Part shown: one piece after another, positions 17,213-25,810 of the stretch | How positions within the stretch are numbered: the stretch's first letter is position 1 | How the letters are laid out: each line of letters begins with the position of its first letter | Assembly: GCF_046224405.1 (NCBI RefSeq) | Contig: NZ_JBJXRK010000008.1 | Coordinates: forward strand, 1 to 64,000 | Source of the DNA: Gudongella sp046224405 | Lineage (GTDB): Bacteria; Bacillota; Clostridia; Tissierellales; Tissierellaceae | Direction: 5' to 3' | DNA: 64,000 nucleotides | The notes under the pieces: generated by a model | What the model was told of the DNA's origin: nothing | What the model saw: only the letters and a program-made list of their open reading frames with translations | Databases searched by the model: none | Translations under genes and position numbers: made by a program

Positions 17213-17257
17213 CTCCTATTGAACAAGCTGATTCAATTTTGTCTTAGAATATAAAAA

Positions 17258-18436
17258 CTAAGCTGACTTTTCCTCCAAATATTCCATGGCTGTCTTAACA
17301 AGGAGCTCCACTCCAATTGGAAGAACATCCTCATCGATATTGAATTTGGGGTGATGATGGGGGTAATCCGTTCCCTTCTTCTGATTTGCTGTTCCCAGGA
17401 AAATAAATGTGCTGGGAACCCTTTTGGAAAACTCCGCAAAGTCCTCCCCAAGCATGACGCTGATATCCGAGGTGATAAGGTTCTCTCTGCCAACTATCCC
17501 TTCTGCAATCTCCTCTGCAAGACTTGTCATCTCCTCATTGTTATAAAGCAGATCATTCCCACACTTAAACTCCAATCTAAAGGTGGTGCGGTGAACCCTG
17601 GATATTCCATCTACAACTTCCCTTATCCTATCCTGAACCTGGAGTGTGTCTTTGTGAAGACACCTTAGGGAGCCTTCAATTTCCATCTTTTCAGGAATTA
17701 TTATCGGGTAGGTCCCGGCACTTACCTTTCCAAATGAAATTATTGTAGGCTTTAGAGGGTCAGTTTCATTTAACACCATTTCCTGCAAGGCCTTAATCAT
17801 GTCAATTCCAGAGAGGATTGGACTTATTGTGGTGTGAGGAGCACCCCCATGTCCTCCCCTTCCATGTACAATAATCTTGAAATAGTAGCTTGATGCCATC
17901 AACGGACCCTTGGCAATACCTATCTTCCCTGACTGGATAGGCGACCACAGATGCATGCCAACTGCAGCATCCACCGTTGGATTCTCTAGAATGCCTTCCC
18001 CAATCATTATTTCAGCACCGGCATCCTCCTCATTTGGTTGAAAGATGAACTTTACGTTTCCACGCAATTCATCCTTAATGCCTGAAAGTACCTTGGCTGC
18101 AACCAACATCATGGCAAGGTGTCCATCATGGCCACAAGCATGCATAACACCTTCGTTTCTGGAAGAGAATCCCAACCCTGTCGCTTCACTTAGAGGAAGA
18201 GCATCCATATCCGTCCTCAGTGCTATGGTTCTTCCCGGACCTTTTCCCCGGAGCAATCCCACAACACCTGTCTTTGCAACATTTCTCCGAACCTCTAGCC
18301 CAAGTCCCTCAAGATAATCGGCAACTACTTTTCCGGTCCTGAACTCCTGGAAACCAAGCTCGGGATTCTCGTGAAAATCCCGTCTCAATCCTATTAGCTC
18401 TTCCCTTAACCTCTCTATTTCATTTCTGATTTCCAT
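17258..18436 (-). CDS. Second M20-family amidohydrolase (aminoacylase type)
   Basis: 392 residues, the same length as the M20 protein at 11.5 kb and collinear with it. Motifs: RDFHENPELGFQEFRTGK, LRTDMDALPLSEA, VMHACGHDGHLAMMLVAAKVL (metal-binding Cys-x-His) and QPNEEDAGAE. Probably hydrolyses N-acyl amino acids or similar amides in the cytoplasm. It has its own terminator and lies upstream of the panB leader, so it is probably a separate transcription unit. The two paralogues may act on different acyl substrates. Confidence 0.87.
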   Translation of the reverse strand: MEIRNEIERLREELIGLRRDFHENPELGFQEFRTGKVVADYLEGLGLEVRRNVAKTGVVGLLRGKGPGRTIALRTDMDALPLSEATGLGFSSRNEGVMHACGHDGHLAMMLVAAKVLSGIKDELRGNVKFIFQPNEEDAGAEIMIGEGILENPTVDAAVGMHLWSPIQSGKIGIAKGPLMASSYYFKIIVHGRGGHGGAPHTTISPILSGIDMIKALQEMVLNETDPLKPTIISFGKVSAGTYPIIIPEKMEIEGSLRCLHKDTLQVQDRIREVVDGISRVHRTTFRLEFKCGNDLLYNNEEMTSLAEEIAEGIVGRENLITSDISVMLGEDFAEFSKRVPSTFIFLGTANQKKGTDYPHHHPKFNIDEDVLPIGVELLVKTAMEYLEEKSA

Positions 18437-18571
18437 CCTCTAAATCACTCCCTGACCAATATTAAGAATTCTCTATGACTTAAATCTACCCTTAAAATCA
18501 AAAACATACCCATGTTTGCAATTTGAATTCCAATTGATTGTTCCATTGTTATGACAGGAAAGAAGCTGGGG

Positions 18572-19459
18572 TTATTCCCCCAGCCTTGCCTTCTCAAGCT
18601 CCTCCAGATTGAACTTTTTCATCTGCAGAAATGCTTTAGTATACCTATCCCTCTCCTGGGGACTTCCATTTAGCATCACCTGGGACATATTATCAGGTAC
18701 AATCTGCCATGAAAGCCCATACCTGTCCTTCAGCCACCCACATACCTCAGCTTCGGGATCAGCAGATAGCTTGTCCCAGTAATAGTCTATTTCCTCTTGA
18801 TCCTTGCATAATACCTCAAATGAGAATGCCTCGTTGAATGTGAAGTCTGCACCCATGGCATTGTCCATGGCAGACATTTCAAGTCCATTCAATTTGAATG
18901 AAGAGAAGTTAACAACCGCCCTCTCATCAGGTGCTTCCCCTTCAGAGTATTTGCTAATAAGCTCAATGGCTGAATCCCTGAAGATATCAACGTAGAATTC
19001 CACCGCCTCTTCAGCCTTCCCACATACTTCATCCGAGAACATCATCACCGGGGTGATCTTCTGAGCTTCTTTACTTTCCTTGTCATAAAGCAGCTGCCAG
19101 TTCAATCCATACCTGTCCTCTACCCATGCGTACAGTTCACTGAATGGATACTCTCCCAAGGGCATCCGCTCTTCTCCTCCTTCTGACAGCGCTTCCCAAA
19201 CCTCTCCTAGCCTCTCCTTGCTGCCAAATCTTACAAGCAAATTGATTGACGGATTAAAGCTGAAATAAGGTCCTGCGCTTATTGCCTCAAATTTAAGTCC
19301 TGCCAGCCTGAAGCTGATGGCTTCAGTGTCCCCTGATGGAGTATCATTTATGACTACACTTCCCTCTATGCCCGAGTCTTCGAAAAGTCCTGTATAAAAC
19401 TCCGCTGCCTCCTTTGCCTCCTTGTCAAACCATAGATGTGGTACTATCTTTTGCATCAT
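18572..19459 (-). CDS. VOC-family protein, PhnB type, two domains
   Basis: About 295 residues made of two similar halves, each with the pattern 'WFD.EAKEAAEFYTGLFEDS' (first) and 'CGKAEEAVEFYVDIFRDS' (second). Both halves contain a DRYGL(N/S)WQ motif. This is the PhnB-like vicinal oxygen chelate family, often annotated as 3-demethylubiquinone methyltransferase although it is not one. The start is unclear: GTG GTG ATG ATG follows AAGGAG, and I give the first ATG. The function is unknown. Confidence 0.8.
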   Translation of the reverse strand: MMQKIVPHLWFDKEAKEAAEFYTGLFEDSGIEGSVVINDTPSGDTEAISFRLAGLKFEAISAGPYFSFNPSINLLVRFGSKERLGEVWEALSEGGEERMPLGEYPFSELYAWVEDRYGLNWQLLYDKESKEAQKITPVMMFSDEVCGKAEEAVEFYVDIFRDSAIELISKYSEGEAPDERAVVNFSSFKLNGLEMSAMDNAMGADFTFNEAFSFEVLCKDQEEIDYYWDKLSADPEAEVCGWLKDRYGLSWQIVPDNMSQVMLNGSPQERDRYTKAFLQMKKFNLEELEKARLGE

Positions 19460-19592
19460 CACCACTCCTTAAAACTCTTTGACAACTTCCTGCACTTTGT
19501 TTTTACCCGTAATTGATATGTCTTATCAATTACTTTTAATTAAGGTATGAGGTCGATATTCCTCTCTTTTAAATCTTTAAATTGTGAACTAA

Positions 19593-19620
19593 AAAAGCAG
19601 AGGCGATCGCCTCTGCTTTT
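19593..19620 (-). terminator. Terminator of the V-ATPase operon
   Basis: GCAGAGGCGATCGCCTCTGC is a perfect 20-bp palindrome flanked by AAAA and TTTT, starting inside the stop codon of the D subunit gene. On the minus strand it is followed by TTTTTTAGTT. Confidence 0.88.
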
Positions 19621-20260
19621 AAGCTTCCTTGTTTATGATATCCTTTACCTTCATTATTCTGGTAATGGTACTTCGTTCATTCTCATCCAGCTTCATACGT
19701 ATAAATCTGATTGTTTCTTCAAGCTCAGGAATCGTCCGATACTCTAGTGCATTTACTCTACGTCTAGTCTTTTCAATCTCATCGGCCATCAGCTGACATG
19801 CCTTCTCAACCTCTGCCAGTTCAAGCAGTTCAGGCATGATGGTATACAGCTTTGAAATTGCATCATCCAGCTCCCCGGATGTCTGTGAAAATCCGTAGGG
19901 GTATATGCTTCCCTCATCTCCCTCAAGTTTTCTGATGAAATTCATCACAGGAACGTGAACACTCATTACGTTCTTCTTCTTGATGTCGACGCTGATGGTC
20001 TCCTTTGGAAAGGCTACTGCCTCCTGGAGAATTTCAGGGGACATCACAGCACTTGCAAGTAGAAATTCATTAAATGCATCCTTCAGATCCTGTTCAACCT
20101 GGGTACGAAGCTTCTTGTTCTGTTTTATAAGCTCAATAAACCTTCTCATAAGCTCATCCTGCTTATCCTTTAAAAGCTTGTGACCTCTTGTGGCTGTCTT
20201 AAGACGTGCCTTCAGTCGGGTGAGCTCCATACGAGTAGGGTTAACATTCAAAACAGCCAT
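19619..20260 (-). CDS. ntpD: V-type ATP synthase subunit D (central stalk)
   Basis: 213 residues, mostly long coiled-coil helix at both ends, as expected for the central rotor shaft. Family start: MAVLNVNPTRMELTRLKARLKTATRGHKLLKDKQDELMR. The C-terminal end (RRVNALEYRTIPELEETIRFI) is also typical. It is the last gene of the operon and starts directly after subunit B's stop codon. GATGAG, part of the end of B, serves as its ribosome binding site. Confidence 0.95.
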   Translation of the reverse strand: MAVLNVNPTRMELTRLKARLKTATRGHKLLKDKQDELMRRFIELIKQNKKLRTQVEQDLKDAFNEFLLASAVMSPEILQEAVAFPKETISVDIKKKNVMSVHVPVMNFIRKLEGDEGSIYPYGFSQTSGELDDAISKLYTIMPELLELAEVEKACQLMADEIEKTRRRVNALEYRTIPELEETIRFIRMKLDENERSTITRIMKVKDIINKEA

Positions 20261-21649
20261 CTACTCATCCCCTTCGTCTTCCAATGGAAGGTATTTGTCA
20301 AGATACTCCTGACGAATTCTCTTAAGCTCCCCTCTTGGAATAATCTTCAGCAGTTCCCACCCAAGATCAAGGGTGTCTTCTATGCTTCTGTTGTTTTCAT
20401 ATCCTTGATTTACATACTGGTTGTCAAAGGCCTCGGCAAACTTTGCAAAGGCTTTGTCTGCATCTGAAAGTGCCGACTCACCTAGTATGGTTGCAAGCTC
20501 CCTTGCCTCGATACCAGAGGTGTATGCAGCATATATCTGGTTCATTGTATCCGCATGGTCCTCTCTGGTCTTGTTATCCCCTATACCTTTGTCCTTAAGA
20601 CGGGAAAGTGAAGGTACAACGTTTATCGGAGGCTCGATACCCTTTTTGTAAAGTGCACGGGATAGTATGATCTGTCCCTCGGTGATATACCCTGTAAGGT
20701 CTGGTATTGGGTGGGTTATATCGTCCTCAGGCATTGTAAGGATTGGAATCTGGGTTATTGAACCCTTTCTTCCCCTGATCCTACCCGCTCTCTCATATAT
20801 TGTGGAAAGGTCGGTGTAAAGATATCCCGGATATCCTCTACGTCCTGGTACTTCCTTTCTGGCAGCTGATGTCTCACGAAGAGCCTCAGCATAGTTAGTC
20901 ATGTCAGTAAGGATAACAAGCACGTGCATATCCTTCTCATATGCAAGGTATTCTGCACAGGTAAGTGCCATCCTTGGTGTTGCGATCCTCTCGATAGCAG
21001 GGTCATTTGCAAGGTTTACAAATAGAACCGCCCTATCGATCGCACCTGTCTTTGTAAAGTCTTCAATAAAGAACTGTGCTTCCTCAAATGTTATACCCAT
21101 GGCAGCAAACACAACTGCAAAGTTCTCTCCTGTACCAAGAACCTGTGCCTGTCTTGCAATCTGCGCTGCAACCTCTCCATGAGGTAGTCCTGAACCGGAG
21201 AAGATCGGAAGCTTCTGCCCCCTTACAAGTGTATTCAGTCCATCTATACATGAAATCCCCGTCTGGATGAACTCCTCTGGGTAATCCCTTGATACTGGGT
21301 TTATTGGAACCCCGTTTATATCAACCTTTTTCTCCGGGATAATCTTAGGTCCGTCATCCTTTGGTCTTCCAAGACCATCGAATATACGCCCAATCATATC
21401 CTCGCTTACTCCAAGCTCAAGAGGCTTTCCTAGAAACTTCACCCTGGTTTTTCCAAGGTTGAACCCGGAGGATCCTTCGAAAAGCTGAACCATGGCCTTG
21501 TCGCCGTTTACCTCAAGAACTCTACCACGCCTTTTTTCGCCTGTGCCTAGCTCAATGTCCACAAGCTCCTCGTACTTGACACCCTCAACTCCATCAACTA
21601 CCATCAAGGGTCCAACTACTTCTCTAACAGTGTTATACTCTTTACGCAT
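20261..21649 (-). CDS. ntpB: V-type ATP synthase subunit B (non-catalytic)
   Basis: 462 residues. Family phrases: EYNTVREVVGPLMVVDGVEGV, KLPIFSGSGLPHGEVAAQIARQA (in place of a true Walker A) and RGYPGYLYTDLSTIYERAGR. It forms the hexamer with subunit A and carries the non-catalytic sites. It overlaps the 3' end of subunit A by 8 bp. AAGGAGGTATCC precedes the ATG. Confidence 0.96.
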   Translation of the reverse strand: MRKEYNTVREVVGPLMVVDGVEGVKYEELVDIELGTGEKRRGRVLEVNGDKAMVQLFEGSSGFNLGKTRVKFLGKPLELGVSEDMIGRIFDGLGRPKDDGPKIIPEKKVDINGVPINPVSRDYPEEFIQTGISCIDGLNTLVRGQKLPIFSGSGLPHGEVAAQIARQAQVLGTGENFAVVFAAMGITFEEAQFFIEDFTKTGAIDRAVLFVNLANDPAIERIATPRMALTCAEYLAYEKDMHVLVILTDMTNYAEALRETSAARKEVPGRRGYPGYLYTDLSTIYERAGRIRGRKGSITQIPILTMPEDDITHPIPDLTGYITEGQIILSRALYKKGIEPPINVVPSLSRLKDKGIGDNKTREDHADTMNQIYAAYTSGIEARELATILGESALSDADKAFAKFAEAFDNQYVNQGYENNRSIEDTLDLGWELLKIIPRGELKRIRQEYLDKYLPLEDEGDE

Positions 21650-23405
21650 CCAGGATACCTCCTTCCTCTATGAGTTTATTTATTGCCTGGGTAAGCTCAA
21701 CGCCTATTTCATCTATCTTATCTAGCTCTTCCTCTTCAATGTACTTGCTTCTGGCTATGTTTTCCCTTATTGGCATATGCTCTATGTCCTTAAGGTATAC
21801 TCCCTTTTCCAAAGCCTTCATTCCAAGGTCATAGAACTGTAGTATAAGCTTTAGCATCTTGTTTTGCTTCTCCAACGAACAGAAGGTGTCGATGTCATGG
21901 AAGGCATTCTGCTGAAGGTAGTCCTCTCTAAGTGACTTGGTCGCTTCAAGCTTTAGCTGATCCTCCTCAGATAGTGAATCTCTACCAACAAGTCTAACTA
22001 TCTCCTGAAGGGATGATTCTTCCTGAAGAAGGTTCATTGCCTTTGCCCTGTTCCTTGCAAATTCAGGGTCTATGTTACCTGCCATCCACTGGTCCATCTT
22101 GGTCTGATATAGTGTGTAGGAGTTTAGCCAGTTGATTGCCGGGAAGTGTCTCTTGTATGAAAGTGCATGGTCAAGACCCCAGAACACCTTAACTATCCTT
22201 AGTGTTGCCTGCGATACAGGCTCGGAAATATCTCCTCCAGGAGGTGAAACGGCTCCGATGACTGTGATGGCTCCTTCTCTTTTGTCTCCTCCATTACATA
22301 TTACCTTTCCTGCTCTCTCATAGAAGGCTGCAGCTCTTGATGCAAGGTATGCAGGGTATCCCTCATCACCAGGCATCTCCTCCAGACGTCCGGACATCTC
22401 TCTAAGAGCCTCTGCCCATCTTGATGTTGAGTCTGCCATTATGGCAACTGAATATCCCATGTCCCTGAAGTACTCAGCAATTGTAATTCCTGTATATATT
22501 GACGCCTCTCTGGCGGCAACAGGCATGTTTGAGGTGTTGGCAATAAGAACCGTCCTCTTCATCAGTGACTCCCCTGTTTTAGGGTCGATGATTTCGGGGA
22601 ACTCCATCAGTACGTCGGTCATCTCGTTTCCACGCTCACCACAGCCTACATAGACCACTATCTCAGTGTCAGCCCATTTTGCCAACTGGTGCTGAACAAC
22701 AGTCTTACCTGAACCGAATGGCCCTGGAATAGCTGCAGTTCCACCCTTGGCAACAGGGAAGAAGGTATCGATTACCCTTTGCCCAGTTAGAAGAGGTACA
22801 TCCGGGTTAAGTTTCTTTGTAAAAGGTCTTCCCTTTCTTACTGGCCACTTCTGCATCATCTGAAGCTTTTTCTCTCCATCGAGGACACAGATGTCTTCCA
22901 CAACTGTAAATGAGCCCTCCCTTATTTCAGTGACCTCTCCCGATACTCCAGGAGGGACCATTACCTTGTGCAAAATCAGAGTTGTCTCCTGTACTGTACC
23001 AATTATATCTCCGGATTCAACCTTATCCCCAACCTTTACAGCTGGTGTGAAGTCCCACTTCTTTTCCCTGTTAAGGTTGTCTACCTTTGTACCCCTGGTC
23101 ATGAAGTCACCGGATTTTTCCCTGAACTCATTTAGAGGTCTCTGGATTCCATCAAACATGGCTTCCATCATTCCAGGGCCAAGCTCAACCGACAGTGGCT
23201 CTCCAGTGGTATAAACCGGGTCCCCGGGACCAATTCCCGTGGTCTCTTCGTATACCTGTATTGAGGCTCTGTCGCCTCTCATCTCTATTATCTCACCGAC
23301 AAGCTTGTAGTCGGATACTTGTACAACGTCGTATACATTCGCTTCATCCATCCCCTCGGCAACTACCAAGGGTCCAGATACTTTTACTATTTTCCCTACT
23401 TTCAA
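21642..23405 (-). CDS. ntpA: V-type ATP synthase subunit A (catalytic)
   Basis: 587 residues. Catalytic ATPase subunit with Walker A GPFGSGKT and the long V-type insertion region (about 110-200). The frame begins at TTG 23405 (KVGKIVKVSGPLVVA follows), with GAGGG as ribosome binding site and no nearby ATG that fits the family start. It is linked to subunit F by 16 bp and to B by an overlap. Drives Na+ movement or uses it to make ATP; see subunit K. Confidence 0.96.
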   Translation of the reverse strand: MKVGKIVKVSGPLVVAEGMDEANVYDVVQVSDYKLVGEIIEMRGDRASIQVYEETTGIGPGDPVYTTGEPLSVELGPGMMEAMFDGIQRPLNEFREKSGDFMTRGTKVDNLNREKKWDFTPAVKVGDKVESGDIIGTVQETTLILHKVMVPPGVSGEVTEIREGSFTVVEDICVLDGEKKLQMMQKWPVRKGRPFTKKLNPDVPLLTGQRVIDTFFPVAKGGTAAIPGPFGSGKTVVQHQLAKWADTEIVVYVGCGERGNEMTDVLMEFPEIIDPKTGESLMKRTVLIANTSNMPVAAREASIYTGITIAEYFRDMGYSVAIMADSTSRWAEALREMSGRLEEMPGDEGYPAYLASRAAAFYERAGKVICNGGDKREGAITVIGAVSPPGGDISEPVSQATLRIVKVFWGLDHALSYKRHFPAINWLNSYTLYQTKMDQWMAGNIDPEFARNRAKAMNLLQEESSLQEIVRLVGRDSLSEEDQLKLEATKSLREDYLQQNAFHDIDTFCSLEKQNKMLKLILQFYDLGMKALEKGVYLKDIEHMPIRENIARSKYIEEEELDKIDEIGVELTQAINKLIEEGGILDA

Positions 23406-23421
23406 GATAAGCCCTCGCTTT

Positions 23422-23730
23422 CTATAAAATATTTGATCCTACGGCCTTTTCAACATTCTCGTTTATCCTGTCCATCCCTATATTCAGGGTCCCCTGGTTG
23501 CTAGGGATAAGAATAACCGCAGGGATTATCTCTTTGTCATATCTATCCACAGTATCTGGTATCAAATTGGCAATCTGCTCTGTGATAAAGATAACGCCAT
23601 AATTATTTTTGGCCATGGTATCCACTGTTTTTCTGGCTTCCTCTTCCTCCCATACGGTATACACATCTACACCTAGAGCCTTGAAGGCCAGAACGGAATC
23701 CTTGTCGCCAATTACTCCCACTTTAAACAT
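23422..23730 (-). CDS. ntpG: V-type ATP synthase subunit F
   Basis: About 102 residues: MFKVGVIGDKDSVLAFKALGVD is the standard start of the small rotor subunit F (called NtpG in Enterococcus). The frame also allows a GTG three codons upstream at 23739, which lies closer to AAAGG. Either way it overlaps the end of subunit C. Regulatory part of the rotor in related enzymes. Confidence 0.92.
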   Translation of the reverse strand: MFKVGVIGDKDSVLAFKALGVDVYTVWEEEEARKTVDTMAKNNYGVIFITEQIANLIPDTVDRYDKEIIPAVILIPSNQGTLNIGMDRINENVEKAVGSNIL

Positions 23731-24724
23731 AAAGATCACGCAACCTTTCTCTTATGGCCTCCGGTGAAAGATTGTTCGTCTTAGAAACCATTATAATCCT
23801 TAATATCTTAATTTCCATTTCCTTGGCCACCAGATATGAAAAGAGGGGCTCCGGTCCGAATGTAACGGATTTGGAATCCTTGTTCAGCTTGATCATGTAG
23901 TTGTCCATATACTTTTCAAAAGCGGACAGTCTACCTGTCTCCTGATAAGCCTGGAGACCCTTAAGAAGCTCCTTGCTGATCCTGGCATGCCTGAACTTGT
24001 TCATCATTACATCGATTGAATCGTTCATTGTGAGGAGTATGTCATCCCTTTCAATGTTCCCGTTGAAAAGAATCACTTCCCTGAAGAAGTTAAGGTCCTT
24101 GCCTTGCTTCTTGAGCCTGATTGCAGCAGATACATTTAAAAAATCGATGTAATCCTTGACATATGCCTTGAACAGGTCTATTCCAGTGCCTTCGGCTACT
24201 TTATATAGATGCTTGAAATAGTGTCTGTCTGCAAGTATGTCTATTCTCTGAGGATCCTCCTGCTGGTCATAGTCCTTAAGTATCTCTTCAATGGCCTCTT
24301 TGAACTGGAGGGGAATGTCCCTCATCTGCTCTGCATTGAACATCGCCTTCAACTTATTGAAATCAACCGTTCCCACCTGGATGTACAGGTCGGACAGGTC
24401 CTTCTGCATCACGTGCTCCTTAAGCATAACCTTAAGGTTGTGGTAGTCGTACTTAAGGGCCATCAGATCCACAACCTCTTCCCGAGGTGAAATCTCTCTC
24501 ATAAGATCGTATACCCTTTTCAGCTCATGGGACAAAATCTGTTCGTAATCCTCACCTTTCTCCACAGCTGATACTGCACCTGCATATTCTGTATCTCCAA
24601 GGGTTCTCAGTACCTCTTCAAGATCCTTTGCATCGACCATCTTGTCAATGGTCAACTGGTCAAGGAGCTTGGTTTCAAGGACTCTGGTACGGGTTACCCC
24701 TTGGGTAAATTCCATTCTATCCAT
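23723..24724 (-). CDS. ntpC: V-type ATP synthase subunit C (d-like socket)
   Basis: About 333 residues. MDRMEFTQGVTRTRVLETKLL is the usual start of this family, so I start at 24724, where AGGAG lies 7-8 nt upstream. The frame upstream to 24745 overlaps subunit E. This helical, funnel-shaped subunit connects the central stalk to the membrane ring. Confidence 0.93.
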   Translation of the reverse strand: MDRMEFTQGVTRTRVLETKLLDQLTIDKMVDAKDLEEVLRTLGDTEYAGAVSAVEKGEDYEQILSHELKRVYDLMREISPREEVVDLMALKYDYHNLKVMLKEHVMQKDLSDLYIQVGTVDFNKLKAMFNAEQMRDIPLQFKEAIEEILKDYDQQEDPQRIDILADRHYFKHLYKVAEGTGIDLFKAYVKDYIDFLNVSAAIRLKKQGKDLNFFREVILFNGNIERDDILLTMNDSIDVMMNKFRHARISKELLKGLQAYQETGRLSAFEKYMDNYMIKLNKDSKSVTFGPEPLFSYLVAKEMEIKILRIIMVSKTNNLSPEAIRERLRDLYV

Positions 24725-24734
24725 GAACTCACTC

Positions 24735-25292
24735 CTATTCTTCAAAGAGTTTCTGTGCTATCTCCCCTTCGAGGTCCTCCCTGATTTCATCCACCAGGGC
24801 ATCAAACGTATAGTTGTAAACTATTTCTCCATCCTTAAGTATATATCCTGACTTTACAGATTCATCCTCCACAAGCTCCATCTCCTTGGAAAGCTCCTTA
24901 AGCTGGTCCATTTTACCGGTTGGTATTAGAAGTGTGGGCTTGCCATCTGTCTTGATCTTTTCAAAAGAAGATTTTACATAGTCCAGGTACTCATTCTTGT
25001 CAAGGTTTGACAGCTTATCCTTTGCCATCTGAAACACCTTGTCCATAACCTCCTGCTTTGCAGAAAGCTTTTCATCCCGAACCTTGAGCTCAGCGCTTGA
25101 GATCACTCTGCTCTTTAGCATTTGTGCCTCGGCTGCTGCTTTTTCAATGATCTTCTCCTTTCTCTCATTTGCTTCCTTTACCCTGTGGTTGATATGGCTT
25201 TTATTCTTCTTTTCAGCCTCTTCAACCATCTCACTTGCCTTGTTTTTGGCATCCTCAAGAATCTTTTGGGTAAGGTTATCTAAATTTGACAT
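24735..25292 (-). CDS. ntpE: V-type ATP synthase subunit E (peripheral stalk)
   Basis: 185 residues. The first 100 are a charged coiled coil (ILEDAKNKASEMVEEAEKKNK), followed by a small globular C-terminal part (IVYNYTFDALVDEIREDLEGEIA). It pairs with the ntpF-type subunit at the start of the operon to form the stator stalk. AAGGATGTG precedes the ATG. Confidence 0.92.
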   Translation of the reverse strand: MSNLDNLTQKILEDAKNKASEMVEEAEKKNKSHINHRVKEANERKEKIIEKAAAEAQMLKSRVISSAELKVRDEKLSAKQEVMDKVFQMAKDKLSNLDKNEYLDYVKSSFEKIKTDGKPTLLIPTGKMDQLKELSKEMELVEDESVKSGYILKDGEIVYNYTFDALVDEIREDLEGEIAQKLFEE

Positions 25293-25313
25293 AGCTTCAC
25301 ATCCTTACTTTTT

Positions 25314-25793
25314 CTAGAAACTTACAGCATTTACAAGAATTAGTGAGATTACAAATGCCAGCAGGGCATATGTCTCAACCATTACCGAGTAGATGATACC
25401 CTTTGTTGAATGCTCTTCGTTCTTGGCAAGAATTGAGATACCTGAAGCCGCAACCTTACCCTGAGCGATTGCTGATTGCCATCCAACAAAACCGATTGGC
25501 ATACAAGCAGCCAATAGATACATACCATGAGCAAGGGTCATACCTGCATCAAGCTGTCCAAGAACCAAAAGTCCGATAACAAAACCGTAAAGACCCTGTG
25601 TACCTGGTAGAAGCTGAAGTACAAGCGAACGACCGAATTTCTCCGGCTCCTCGATTATCAAGCCGCTTGCTGCCTGTCCTACAATTCCAATCCCGATCGC
25701 TGAGCCTATCCCTGAAAGGAATACAGCCACCGCTATACCTAGTCCTGCGAAAAATACCCCACCATATGAAACAATAAATTCAGTAAATATCAT
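25314..25793 (-). CDS. ntpK: V-type ATP synthase subunit K (rotor ring), Na+ type
   Basis: 159 residues with four membrane helices, the duplicated hairpin form. The ion site can be read directly: L62, T65, Q66 (in LQLLPGTQG), Q111 (AIAQGK) and E140 (MVETYA). These equal L61, T64, Q65, Q110 and E139 of the Enterococcus hirae Na+-binding ring, shifted by one. The first hairpin has no carboxylate, so there is one ion site per four helices. Na+ transport is therefore inferred with good support. AGGAGG site before the ATG. Confidence 0.95.
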   Translation of the reverse strand: MIFTEFIVSYGGVFFAGLGIAVAVFLSGIGSAIGIGIVGQAASGLIIEEPEKFGRSLVLQLLPGTQGLYGFVIGLLVLGQLDAGMTLAHGMYLLAACMPIGFVGWQSAIAQGKVAASGISILAKNEEHSTKGIIYSVMVETYALLAFVISLILVNAVSF

Positions 25794-25810
25794 TTACATT
25801 TCCTCCTAAC

